Part shown: positions 1 to 8,003 of the stretch, piece by piece | Layout: each line of letters opens with the position of its first letter | Position numbering within the stretch: position 1 is the stretch's first letter | Position numbers and translations under genes: made by a program | Notes under the pieces: generated by a model | The model's database searches: none | What the model was told of the DNA's origin: nothing | What the model saw: the letters and a program-made list of their open reading frames with translations, nothing else | Source of the DNA: Bacteroidota bacterium | Lineage (GTDB): Bacteria > Bacteroidota > Bacteroidia > Bacteroidales > Dysgonomonadaceae | Direction: 5' to 3' | DNA: 20,165 nucleotides | Assembly (NCBI GenBank): GCA_023418255.1 | Contig: JAEZZZ010000096.1 | Coordinates: 1 to 20,165, forward strand

Positions 1-291
1 GAAAAGCAGCATAAAACTTTTAAGGGAATAACAGCCAAGGGACAGTGTTCGATTGGTTGGTTCTTTGGGGCCAAGTTGCATTTGATTATTAATGACAAAG
101 GAGAACTTTTAGACTTTATACTTACTCCGGGAAATATCGATGACAGGGAACCGTTAAAAAAAATGGAGTTTCATATACCTGTTTTCGGAAAACTGTTTGG
201 TTATAAGCACTATATAAGTAAATATTTATTTGAGACGCTTTTTGTTTATGGCGTACATTTAATCACCAAAATCAGAAAGAACATGATGAAT
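1..291 (+). pseudogene. IS982-family transposase, internal fragment
   Basis: The reading frame is open from the first base (frame 1) and gives a stretch with FKGITAKG, GWFFGAKLHLIIND, DFILTPGNIDDREPLK, GKLFG, LFVYGVHLITKIRKN, which I recognise as the central part of IS982-type DDE transposases. The N-terminal third is outside the window. The C-terminal part with the catalytic Glu (normally shortly after KIRKNMKN) is missing, because the frame runs into IS1380-type sequence after about base 291. The family usually has D-K-G-Y-I-S after GKLFG; here it reads Y-K-H-Y-I-S, so a likely catalytic Asp is lost. No start codon is required for the call; it is a dead fragment. The junction is placed by eye and may be off by about 20 bases. 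Confidence 0.8.
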
Positions 292-1082
292 TTACATGAT
301 TTTGTGTTGAGTTTTACAGCTTCTCAAGTTGCACATTGTGGTTTGTCGCGTATCACACTCGATTGCGATTCAGGCGTTTTTCCGGCTTACGGTAATCAAC
401 AGGGAGCGGAAGTGGGCTATAATCCGCATAAAAAAGGAGCAAAAAGCTATCATCCGCTTTTTGTTTTGTCTCGGAAATAAAACTGCTTCTTAATAGTTGT
501 CTCAGACCGGGTTCTGCATATATCTCAAACGGTATTTGCGAGTTTATAAAGGAAACTTTGGCTGCGCTTCCCAAAACGATAAAGCAAGTTTTTTTCAGAG
601 CCGACAGCGGTTTTTTCAACAGAGAACTGTTTGATTTGTCAGAGAGTAGCAATCATGAGTATTTAGTAAAGGTAAAAATGAAAAATCTCAAAAAAACACG
701 CGTCGGAGAAATACAATTTATTCCCAAGTACCGATACTTTTGTTATTGTTCCAACCTGAAAGGTATGGACTCTGTCGGACTTCATACACTTTATGGAGCT
801 CGTGCGGAAAGCGAGAATTGGATTGAGCAGACAAAGAACTCGCTTTGTGCCGAACGAACTTTGACACAGGATTTTTGGGTAAACGATATTTTATGGCAAT
901 TATCGGCATTCGCCTACATTTTGTCGGTCATTATGCGTTACCGCAGCGATTTTTGAGCATGGCGTCAAGAACACACTACTTTGCGCGACCGGTTTATTTG
1001 TGTTTCAGGCAAGATGGTAAAATCAGGCAGACTGGCTATTCTAAAAATGCCGTGCGGAAAATTATTTTATTTTTTGAATTGA
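292..1082 (+). pseudogene. IS1380-family transposase, decayed
   Basis: Three frame segments together form one broken IS1380-type transposase. The segment at 292-480 (frame 1) contains LDCDS and YGNQQGAEVGYNPHKKGAKS. At about 458-462 one T seems to be missing from a T run: frame 3 then continues F-V-S-E-I-K-L-L-L-N-S-C-L-R-P-G-S through to 956 with FRADSGFFNRELF and RAESENWIEQTKN. An in-frame TGA at 954-956 interrupts the gene; the same frame goes on after it with AWRQEHTT and SGKMVKSGRLAILKM until TGA at 1080-1082. Between KVKMKNLKK and CYCSNLKG only about 20 residues remain where the family has roughly 50-60, so an internal deletion is likely. The presumed catalytic residues in LDCDS, FRADSG and AESEN are still visible. 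The N-terminus is missing and is replaced by the IS982 fragment. Confidence 0.8.
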
Positions 1083-1124
1083 ATTTTTTAAATGGGATTT
1101 TTAGGTACATTACAATATAAACAA

Positions 1125-1157
1125 ATAGCCGCTGCCTCAAATTGGGGCAACGGCTAT
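1125..1157 (-). terminator. Probable rho-independent terminator of mutA-menA-mutB
   Basis: The arms at 1125-1138 and 1144-1157 are complementary over 14 positions with two imperfect pairs, around a 5-base loop. Read on the minus strand the stem is followed by TTGTTTATATTG, which is moderately U-rich. It lies 29 bases beyond the mutB stop codon. The plus-strand orientation is followed by an A-rich stretch, so termination of minus-strand transcripts is the better reading. It also separates the operon from the convergent IS remnants. Confidence 0.65.
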
Positions 1158-1185
1158 CAAAGTTATATAAAAAGTACAAAGTAGT

Positions 1186-3336
1186 TTATTCTTCGTTCAG
1201 CAGAATATTGAGTATTGTACAAGCTGATTTTGTTACCGACGACCCGGGACCAAAGATGGCCGAAACGCCTGCTTTGTAAAGAAAATCATAATCCTGTGCA
1301 GGAATTACGCCTCCGGCAATGACAACAATATCGGGACGTCCTAAGCGATGCAACTCTTCAATCACTTGGGGTACGAGCGTTTTGTGTCCTGCTGCAAGCG
1401 AAGAGACGCCCAACACGTGAACGTCGTTTTCCACTGCTTGACGTGCCGCCTCTTGTGGAGTTTGAAACAAGGGGCCCATGTCTACGTCGAAACCGCAATC
1501 GGCATATCCGGTGGCAACAACTTTTGCTCCGCGATCGTGTCCGTCTTGTCCCATTTTAGCAACCATAATACGTGGTTGACGTCCTTCTTTCTTGGCAAAT
1601 TTGTCTGCCAATGCACGCGCATCTTCCAGCGTGGCATCTGATTTTGATTCTGATGAGTACACTCCTGATATTGTTCTAATTACAGCATTATAACGTCCTA
1701 CAATTTTCTCACAAGCATCGGATATTTCGCCGAGCGTAGCGCGAACGCGCGCAGCCTCAATCGACAAGGCAAGCAAGTTACCCTCTTTTGTTTTCACACA
1801 TTTGGTGATGGCGTCAAGCGCCTTTTGTACGGCATTGTTGTCACGCGAAACTCTCAATTTCTCCAAACGTTCTGTTTGTTGAATACGCACCGCCGTGTTA
1901 TCCACTTCCAAAATATCGATGGGATCTTCATGTTCCAAACGATATTTATTGACACCAATAATTGTCTGAATACCTGAGTCGATACGTGCTTGTGTGCGTG
2001 CAGCGGCTTCTTCTATACGCATTTTGGGAATGCCGGTTTCGATGGCCTTTGCCATACCGCCCAATCGTTCCACTTCTTGAATATGTGCCCACGCTTTGTC
2101 CACAAGTTCTTGCGTTAATGATTCTACAAAATAAGAACCTGCCCACGCATCCACCTGTTTTGTCACTTTGGTTTCTTCTTGAATATATATCTGTGTGTTT
2201 CGCGCGATACGTGCAGAGAAATCGGTCGGCAACGCAATGGCTTCGTCCAGCGCGTTGGTGTGTAACGATTGCGTGTGTCCCAATGCAGCAGCCATGGCTT
2301 CGATACACGTACGTCCCACATTATTAAATGGATCTTGCTCTGTGAGCGACCAACCGGATGTTTGTGAGTGCGTTCTCAATGCCATCGATTTCGGATTTTT
2401 TGCTCCCAAACCTTTTACAATTTTCGCCCACAAAAGACGCGCGGCACGCATCTTGGCAATCTCCATAAAGTGATTCATACCAATTGCCCAAAAGAACGAA
2501 AGACGTGGCGCAAACTTGTCAATATCGATGCCGGCATTCATCCCCGCGCGCAAATATTCAATTCCATCAGCAAGTGTGTAAGCCAACTCAATGTCAGCAG
2601 TTGCTCCCGCCTCTTGCATATGGTAGCCTGAAATAGAGATTGAGTTAAACTTTGGCATGTTTTGCGATGTAAACTCAAAAATGTCGGCAATGATTTTCAT
2701 CGAAAACTCAGGCGGATATATGTAGGTGTTACGCACCATGAACTCTTTAAGAATATCGTTCTGAATCGTTCCGGCCATCTCTTCAAGTTGCGCGCCTTGC
2801 TCTTGCGCCGCCACAATATAAAATGCCAGAATAGGCAAAACGGCACCGTTCATCGTCATGGATACCGACATCTTATTCAACGGAATACCATCGAAAAGCA
2901 CTTTCATATCTTCTACCGAGCAGATAGACACACCCGCTTTTCCGACGTCACCCACTACGCGTTCGTTGTCGGCGTCGTATCCACGGTGCGTGGGAAGGTC
3001 AAAGGCTACGGAAAGTCCTTTTTGGCCTGATGCCAAGTTTCTGCGATAAAAAGCGTTGGACTCTTCGGCTGTCGAAAATCCGGCATACTGACGAATAGTC
3101 CATGGACGCATCACATACATGGTGGAATAGGGGCCACGCAAAAATGGCGGTACTCCGGCGGCATAGTTCAAGTGCTCCATGCCTTCGAGGTCTTTTTTCG
3201 AATAAACAGGTTTCACCTCAATATGCTCGGGCGTATGCCAATCGGCTTTAATTTTATTTTTTTCTGCCCAATTGGCAGCATCAATTCCTTTAAAACCATC
3301 AGATTTGATGTTGATATTTTTGAAATTAGGTTTCAT
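1186..3336 (-). CDS. mutB: Methylmalonyl-CoA mutase large (catalytic) subunit
   Basis: This 716-residue protein is the catalytic subunit of adenosylcobalamin-dependent methylmalonyl-CoA mutase, which interconverts succinyl-CoA and (R)-methylmalonyl-CoA in the succinate-propionate pathway of the cytoplasm. The N-terminal TIM-barrel domain shows RGPYSTMYVMRPWTIRQYAG (residues 67-86, substrate pocket including Tyr70 and Arg77), GTIQNDILKEFMVRNTYIYP, SISGYHMQEAGA and RTHSQTSGWSLTEQDP. The C-terminal Rossmann-like cobalamin domain carries DGHDRG (598-603), whose His600 is the lower axial cobalt ligand. Length and motif set are full for the family, so it should be active. The ATG at 3334-3336 gives the usual N-terminus. 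It is the last gene of the operon, 58 bases after the menA-like gene, and is followed by a probable terminator. Its partner MutA is encoded two genes upstream rather than directly adjacent. Confidence 0.97.
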   Translation of the reverse strand: MKPNFKNINIKSDGFKGIDAANWAEKNKIKADWHTPEHIEVKPVYSKKDLEGMEHLNYAAGVPPFLRGPYSTMYVMRPWTIRQYAGFSTAEESNAFYRRNLASGQKGLSVAFDLPTHRGYDADNERVVGDVGKAGVSICSVEDMKVLFDGIPLNKMSVSMTMNGAVLPILAFYIVAAQEQGAQLEEMAGTIQNDILKEFMVRNTYIYPPEFSMKIIADIFEFTSQNMPKFNSISISGYHMQEAGATADIELAYTLADGIEYLRAGMNAGIDIDKFAPRLSFFWAIGMNHFMEIAKMRAARLLWAKIVKGLGAKNPKSMALRTHSQTSGWSLTEQDPFNNVGRTCIEAMAAALGHTQSLHTNALDEAIALPTDFSARIARNTQIYIQEETKVTKQVDAWAGSYFVESLTQELVDKAWAHIQEVERLGGMAKAIETGIPKMRIEEAAARTQARIDSGIQTIIGVNKYRLEHEDPIDILEVDNTAVRIQQTERLEKLRVSRDNNAVQKALDAITKCVKTKEGNLLALSIEAARVRATLGEISDACEKIVGRYNAVIRTISGVYSSESKSDATLEDARALADKFAKKEGRQPRIMVAKMGQDGHDRGAKVVATGYADCGFDVDMGPLFQTPQEAARQAVENDVHVLGVSSLAAGHKTLVPQVIEELHRLGRPDIVVIAGGVIPAQDYDFLYKAGVSAIFGPGSSVTKSACTILNILLNEE

Positions 3337-3394
3337 ATCTTTTATTTTTTTATTAACGAAACGCTTGGTCTATCATTTCGTTTATATTATTTTT

Positions 3395-4306
3395 TTATCG
3401 TAAATATGGAGCTATAAAATTGCCCATACTCAAAAGTAAACTGAATGCCAACACGAGTTTTGCCGTGTGGGCATCTAATATATCAATTGTTGACAAATCA
3501 TGTATTGTCGCGACGCGCATTCGTTTTATATTTTTCACTGCCATAGGAAAACTCAATAAAACAATGAATGTTATCGGATGAAACAGTTTGGCGACCACAT
3601 TAAACGCTATCACAAGATAGGCGACCAAGAGCAGTGTTTGATACAGAACCTGTGAACCTTCAAGTCCCAGCTTCATGGCTTGTGTCTTTATACCTGCTTC
3701 TTTGTCCTGTAAAATATCCCGTGTGTTGTTGGCGTGCAAAATGGCGACAATCAGCATTCCTACGGGTAACGAAACCCACATCGATTCCCAAATAAGTTGT
3801 CGCGTCAACGCATAGGTTACGCCTAAGGCAATGAGCAATCCAAATGTAATAAGAATAACAAAATCGCCCCATGCCACATATTTAAATCGATAATAAAACA
3901 GTGTGAATATCATACCCATAAGTCCGATATAGAGTATTGGCATGCCGGTTCTAAAAAAAAGAGATAAACCGAACAGAACGCCTATCAACAAAAGGACATA
4001 TCCATAATACAACACCGTTTTAGGTTTGAAATCACCCGTAACGATCATGCGTGCAGCTCCTTTTTTATCTTCACCATCCACTCCGTTAACAAAATCGTAA
4101 TATTCGCTAATCAGATTCCCGGACAGATGAAAAAACATTGCTCCTAAAACTGCTAAAATAGCATTCATCCAATAAACAGTCAGCACAACGCCTGTCTTAT
4201 GCAGGTAAAAAACAAATGATATGGCAACCAAAGCAGGCGAAATAGACGCTGGCAAGGACCACGGATGTGTGACTGCAATCCATTTATGTAATTTTGCTTT
4301 GCTCAT
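3395..4306 (-). CDS. menA: UbiA-family prenyltransferase, MenA-like
   Basis: This is a 303-residue polytopic membrane protein with about eight or nine hydrophobic segments. It has the two Asp-rich prenyl-diphosphate/Mg2+ motifs of UbiA enzymes: NLISEYYDFVNGVD (64-77) and NNTRDILQDKEAG (193-205), plus the N-terminal W-I-A-V-T-H-P-W-S-L-P-A-S-I-S-P signature. The second motif, NN-x-RD-x4-D-x-E-A-G followed by KTQAMKLG, is closest to 1,4-dihydroxy-2-naphthoate prenyltransferases, which make demethylmenaquinone. Another UbiA substrate cannot be excluded. The frame is open to a TTG at 4331-4333, but I prefer the ATG at 4304-4306, because the MSKAKLHKWI start matches where the family begins and leaves 60 bases to mutA. 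It lies between mutA and mutB on the same strand, so it is probably co-transcribed with them; menaquinone and the mutase serve the same fumarate-to-propionate route. Confidence 0.82.
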   Translation of the reverse strand: MSKAKLHKWIAVTHPWSLPASISPALVAISFVFYLHKTGVVLTVYWMNAILAVLGAMFFHLSGNLISEYYDFVNGVDGEDKKGAARMIVTGDFKPKTVLYYGYVLLLIGVLFGLSLFFRTGMPILYIGLMGMIFTLFYYRFKYVAWGDFVILITFGLLIALGVTYALTRQLIWESMWVSLPVGMLIVAILHANNTRDILQDKEAGIKTQAMKLGLEGSQVLYQTLLLVAYLVIAFNVVAKLFHPITFIVLLSFPMAVKNIKRMRVATIHDLSTIDILDAHTAKLVLAFSLLLSMGNFIAPYLR

Positions 4307-4366
4307 CTTTTGAAAATATTGTTGTGCCAACAAAAATGTTTGTCAAACAATTGACCCATCGTTTTT

Positions 4367-6238
4367 TTATAGCAGCTTCGAATTGAACATTTGCAGGGTT
4401 TCAAGCACATTGCTTCGCACATGAATGAAATGCTCGATACCGTGCTCCTTCAAATCCTCCATGCATGCCGGTGCACCCGCTACAACAAAAAGTTCCTTGC
4501 GTTCTTTTATCAAATCGTATGCTTGGGGTGCAAGCGTCGCATATTCATCGTCGCTTGAACAAAGCACAATAATATCGGCATTTTTCTTTATTGCGGCTTC
4601 CACACCTTCTTGTACGGTTTTGAAACCTAAATTGTCGATGATTTCATATCCGGCACAGCCGAAAAAGTTACTCGAAAATTGCGACCGCGCAAGGCGAAAA
4701 GCAAGGTTTCCGATGGTAAGCATAAACACTTTTGGTCTTTTTCCGCTTCGTTCGGTAGCAAGACGCAATTCGTTGAAATCCTCTGCAAGTGGCTTTCTAT
4801 TAAGCCTCTTCAAAGGTGTTTCTTTTTCGTTGGCAGTCTCTTTTTCTTTATTTTTATCTTCAATACGAGAGTCCATTGCTTCCGAGAAATTTGGATATTG
4901 ATTGGTACCTAAAAGGACTTCTTTTCTTTTTGCAGCAGCTGTAAAACGCTCGGCAGCCGATTGGTTTATCATATCTTGTACCACGCCTTCCTTCAATGCG
5001 GTGTAGAATCCTTTTTCTTCCATCTGCAAAAATAGATTCCACGCTTGCTCTGCGATGGCATTTGTAAGTGTTTCGATGTAATATGAGCCGGCTGAAGGGT
5101 CGGTTATTTTGTCGAAGTGTGACTCTTCTTTCAGCAGCAATTGCTGATTGAGTGCGATGCGTTCTGCAAATTGCGATGGTGTTTCAAATGTCAAGTCGTA
5201 AGGATTGACCGTTAGTGAATTGACCGAGCCTATAATGGCGGACATCGCTTCTGTTTGTGTCCGCAACATGTTTACGTTGGGGTCGTAAAGCGATTTATTG
5301 AAAAGCGACGTTGTGGCATGCACGTTCATTTTTGCCGCTTCCAAGAAGTCATTTTCTCGCTCGCTTTCGCTTTCGTCTTTATATGCATAAACAATTTGAG
5401 CCCATAACCAACGTGCCGCACGGAATTTGGCAATTTCCATGAAATAGTTGGAACCGATGCCCATTTCAAACTTAATTTTTCCGGCTGCTAACGGAGCGTC
5501 AACGCCTTTTTCTACAAGTTTGCTCAACACTTCATTGCCGTAGGCAAGGCTAAATCCCAGCTCTTGGTAAATGTAGGCTCCGGCTTTATCCATGATATAT
5601 CCTGTGACCGAAACGGCACGAAAATTAGGAAAATCTTTCGTGATGTTTATCAACTCAACCGCTTGTTCAATCCAATCTTCGTTATCATATCCATCTTCAA
5701 ATATTGGGCGGAAAGGATCCAAGTCGATAGATCCATAGCATTTTTCCGGTGCTACGTTCTGCTTTTTTAGATAGGCAATTACGTTGCGAGCCAAATCAAT
5801 CGACAAGGGAATTGTCGTTCGAAAATTGAGTTCTATCTCTTCGGGCGAAATTCCTTTTAGCAAGGTTTCCAAATCTTCGACCGAGGTTTTTTGTGTCAGA
5901 TGAAAACCGAATGATGTAACGCCTTTTTCCAGTAACTCTACTGCTCTTCTGTTGGTTTTGGCGCAATCGGTTACATGCATCTCTTGACGAACGTACCATT
6001 TGTTTTCTTTGCGCGTACCGCGAACGTATGGAAACTCTCCCGGCAAATTATCGGTGGTTTTAAATCCTTCGATATCGGCGGCACGATAGAAAGGTTGAAC
6101 ATTAAAACCTTCATTGGTTCTCCACACCAGACGTTTTTGAAAATCGGCTCCTTTGAGGTCTTTGGTTACCACCTCCATCCAATCATCGGTTGAAACCGGT
6201 GGAAAATCCGTAAAAAGCTTTTCTTTCTGATTACTCAT
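4367..6238 (-). CDS. mutA: Methylmalonyl-CoA mutase small (non-catalytic) subunit
   Basis: This 623-residue protein is homologous to MutB along its length: SVTGYIMDKAGAYIYQELGFSLAYG, GIGSNYFMEIAKFRAARWLWAQIV, LRTQTEAMSAIIGSVNSLTVNPYD and DPSAGSYYIETLTNAIAEQAW are counterparts of MutB segments. The C-terminal Rossmann-like domain (about 504-623) lacks the D-x-H-x-x-G cobalamin motif; the equivalent place reads IGNLAFRLARSQF. Loss of B12 binding is normal for this subunit, which stabilises the heterodimer with MutB. The ATG at 6236-6238 is used. It is the first gene of the operon, with about 340 bases of non-coding DNA upstream and a candidate promoter at 6418-6450. A charged, low-complexity linker rich in Glu and Lys (KNKEKETANEKE) precedes the last domain. 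Confidence 0.96.
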   Translation of the reverse strand: MSNQKEKLFTDFPPVSTDDWMEVVTKDLKGADFQKRLVWRTNEGFNVQPFYRAADIEGFKTTDNLPGEFPYVRGTRKENKWYVRQEMHVTDCAKTNRRAVELLEKGVTSFGFHLTQKTSVEDLETLLKGISPEEIELNFRTTIPLSIDLARNVIAYLKKQNVAPEKCYGSIDLDPFRPIFEDGYDNEDWIEQAVELINITKDFPNFRAVSVTGYIMDKAGAYIYQELGFSLAYGNEVLSKLVEKGVDAPLAAGKIKFEMGIGSNYFMEIAKFRAARWLWAQIVYAYKDESESERENDFLEAAKMNVHATTSLFNKSLYDPNVNMLRTQTEAMSAIIGSVNSLTVNPYDLTFETPSQFAERIALNQQLLLKEESHFDKITDPSAGSYYIETLTNAIAEQAWNLFLQMEEKGFYTALKEGVVQDMINQSAAERFTAAAKRKEVLLGTNQYPNFSEAMDSRIEDKNKEKETANEKETPLKRLNRKPLAEDFNELRLATERSGKRPKVFMLTIGNLAFRLARSQFSSNFFGCAGYEIIDNLGFKTVQEGVEAAIKKNADIIVLCSSDDEYATLAPQAYDLIKERKELFVVAGAPACMEDLKEHGIEHFIHVRSNVLETLQMFNSKLL

Positions 6239-6575
6239 AATTTGTTTTTATTTATTATTTGGTGTTTTATTTACAAATCTTCATAATGCAGTTTTGCTAA
6301 ATAAAAGCCTATTAAAAACCGCATTACAATGCAAAAATTGGTTATGTTTCATACGAAGCAAGGGCTTATAAACCGCTCTTCATAATATTATCGATTTACA
6401 AGACCTAACGATGGATACAAAAATAGTATAAATTGTTCATTTAATGAAACGATTTTATCGGTTTATTGCGGATGTTTCTCTTCTTTGTCGTTATTTTCGT
6501 GATAAACTGACGAAAAACCGGGGATTGCTCGCAATCAATTATAAAAAAGGATGAAATATTTGCGTGTAAATTAAA
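6239..6575. other. Intergenic region upstream of mutA
   Basis: This 337-base AT-rich stretch lies between the stop of the LuxR-type regulator and the start of mutA. It should hold the mutA promoter and leader and the 3' end of the regulator transcript. I see no open frame with coding character. Visible small structures are a 12-base palindrome at 6321-6332 (GCATTACAATGC), an inverted repeat at 6494-6516 (TTTTCGT / ACGAAAA, 9-base loop) and a tight GATTGC/GCAATC pair at 6523-6536. None is a convincing terminator or riboswitch. Confidence 0.6.
6418..6450 (-). promoter_or_regulatory. Candidate Bacteroidetes promoter for mutA operon
   Basis: On the minus strand TATTTTTG (6418-6425) matches the Bacteroidetes -7 consensus TAnnTTTG exactly, and GTTTC (6446-6450) sits 20 bases further upstream, one mismatch from the -33 TTTG element. 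It would give a leader of roughly 170 bases. A second, weaker candidate (CTTG, 19-base spacer, AATTTTTG) lies nearer the gene around 6333-6364. In such AT-rich DNA either could be chance. Confidence 0.35.
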
Positions 6576-7487
6576 TTACTGCATAGATGTTAATCCGTGC
6601 TGGATGCAATAAAAGGTAAGCCCCGAGATGGTTTTGATTCCTGTTTTTGTGATGATGTTTTTTCGATGCGTCAGCACCGTGTTGAGGCTGATATGCAATT
6701 CGCCCGCGATTTCTTTATTCATCTTTCCCTGCACAATGAGTTTTAGAATTTCTGTTTCGCGACGCGTTAAATGTGTTTTACGCGTTTCGATATTGGGTGT
6801 CGGACTGTCGGAAAGCGTTTCTCGCAAATGCTCTCTATCGGCTTGATTGAGTTCCGCCAGTTTCGGACGCAAAATTTTATTTCTCAATCGATTGTGTCGC
6901 TCCAAATCTTTCTCGAATGAGGTGATGGAAAAAATTACCGCATAACACAAGTTTTGATTGTAATTGACGGGGATGTGTTTGATGAGAATGCTCTTCAAAT
7001 CGTTGAGCAATTCGTTCGGGAAACACACTTTTTGGTTGAATCCACTTTCCCAACATTCTGACAACTCGTGCTTAAACTGCACAAAAAGTTCTTTCAACAC
7101 TTTCAACTCCTTGTTTTTTTCGCCCGACATTGCTACCAAAGCATTTAAATGCTTTTCAATATTGGGGATCAATGCATGTGTATAATTTTCGATGGTTTGT
7201 TTAAAATAATCGGCAATGAGTTCAGCATTAAAACATGAAAGATTTTTATCCGGCAGATAGTTTTCGTCAAGATAGACATTCAATACGGTAAGAATAAGTT
7301 CGGCATTGAGATTGTGTATTTGACACAGTTCCTCAATGGTATGATTGCCTACGCCCAAACGAATGCCAAAACGATTAATCACCGGAATCAATTCGCTATG
7401 ATTCGTCAAGGCAACCGACAATTGACTATTTCGTGTCAATATTTCCATTCCATCTCTCTTTCTATGCAGTTTAGTTGCTACATTCAT
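6576..7487 (-). CDS. LuxR-type regulator with ScdA/RIC-like and hemerythrin-like N-terminus
   Basis: This is a probable cytoplasmic DNA-binding regulator of 303 residues. The C-terminal part, about residues 239-298, is a clear LuxR/GerE helix-turn-helix (LTRRETEILKLIVQGKMNKE and HISLNTVLTHRKNIITKTGI). The N-terminal part, about 33-68, reads LIPVINRFGIRLGVGNHTIE and EELCQIHNLNAELIL, resembling the DUF542/ScdA-N domain of RIC (YtfE/ScdA) iron-sulfur repair proteins. About 82-175 is helical and resembles the following hemerythrin domain, but where RIC proteins have HM-x-KEE-x-x-LFP this one reads CWESGFNQKVCFP, so key iron-ligand residues look replaced. There is no receiver domain. The frame is open to 7529, but I chose the ATG at 7485-7487, which overlaps the alaX stop as ATGA and implies translational coupling. 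A start at 7448 (MEILTRNSQ) is also possible. Target genes and signal are unknown; an iron, redox or nitric-oxide signal is only inference. Confidence 0.8.
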   Translation of the reverse strand: MNVATKLHRKRDGMEILTRNSQLSVALTNHSELIPVINRFGIRLGVGNHTIEELCQIHNLNAELILTVLNVYLDENYLPDKNLSCFNAELIADYFKQTIENYTHALIPNIEKHLNALVAMSGEKNKELKVLKELFVQFKHELSECWESGFNQKVCFPNELLNDLKSILIKHIPVNYNQNLCYAVIFSITSFEKDLERHNRLRNKILRPKLAELNQADREHLRETLSDSPTPNIETRKTHLTRRETEILKLIVQGKMNKEIAGELHISLNTVLTHRKNIITKTGIKTISGLTFYCIQHGLTSMQ

Positions 7488-7969
7488 TGATTGTGTGGGG
7501 TATTGCGAAGTTTGAAGCGTACACGCCACCGTCCGTCGTCAAAATCGTGACTTGTGATTTCGAACCGCCCTATTTCGGAAGTGTTGTGTACATGGTCTCC
7601 AATGCAAGCACACGCGTCGTAATCGCCAATTCGAACAATTCGAATTAGTTCGGATGCGTCATTAGGCAGTTTTGATAAATCGACAAGCAGTTCTGCCTCG
7701 TTTTGAGGGAGAAACTCCTCGCTTACAAAAAGATTTTCAGAAATAATTTCATTTACTTTTGTCTCTATGGCTTTTACGTCTTGTTGCGAAGGGACTTTCG
7801 AGAGAATATAATCGCACTTGCCTTTCTTGCGTTCAATGTGTGTATTGCGCGAACGAGAACATCCAAACATGCGTACCATCGTCTGATTCAGAATATGTTC
7901 CGCTGTGTGCATTGGCGGATACTCTTTTTTATTGTGAAAATTCAACTTATTTTGGCTACTTATACTCAT
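7484..7969 (-). CDS. alaX: AlaX-type alanyl-tRNA editing protein
   Basis: This 161-residue protein matches the short AlaX class, a free-standing version of the AlaRS/ThrRS second additional domain that hydrolyses mischarged Ser-tRNA(Ala) or Gly-tRNA(Ala) in trans. The zinc-binding pairs are visible: HTAEH (His21, His25) and CIGDH (Cys122, His126), the latter within VRIGDYDACACIGDHVHNTS-like context, typical of the family. No oligonucleotide-binding or glycine-rich N-terminal domain is present, as expected for the small type. The ATG at 7967-7969 is 34 bases downstream of a good promoter -7 box. The stop overlaps the start of the regulator gene by four bases. Which amino acid it clears cannot be told from the sequence; a threonyl-type substrate is an alternative. 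Confidence 0.86.
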   Translation of the reverse strand: MSISSQNKLNFHNKKEYPPMHTAEHILNQTMVRMFGCSRSRNTHIERKKGKCDYILSKVPSQQDVKAIETKVNEIISENLFVSEEFLPQNEAELLVDLSKLPNDASELIRIVRIGDYDACACIGDHVHNTSEIGRFEITSHDFDDGRWRVRFKLRNTPHNQ

Positions 7970-8003
7970 GAGAATTTGATAAACGCACTAAAATTTGCAA
8001 CTA

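Noticed and set aside
3355..3382. Inverted repeat AACGAAA...TTTCGTT between the menA-like gene and mutB
   Set aside because: Only seven pairs with a 14-base loop; on the transcribed strand it is followed by A-rich, not U-rich sequence, so it is not a terminator. It may be chance.
4307..4333. Upstream TTG start of the menA-like gene
   Set aside because: The ATG at 4306 gives the normal family N-terminus, and the nine extra codons show no conserved feature.
4425..4901. Plus-strand open frame of 158 codons inside mutA
   Set aside because: It is antisense to a well-conserved gene and gives no recognisable protein. The same holds for 16052-16558 inside permease 3 and other antisense frames.
6239..6420. 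Cobalamin riboswitch upstream of the B12-dependent mutase
   Set aside because: I looked for the conserved B12 box and paired stems and did not see them; the DNA is too AT-rich and lacks the expected GC-rich core.
6513..6536. Possible terminator of the LuxR-type regulator (GATTGC/GCAATC pair with nearby T run)
   Set aside because: The loop would be only two bases, and on the minus strand the T run is separated from the stem by CCCCGG, so the structure is not convincing.
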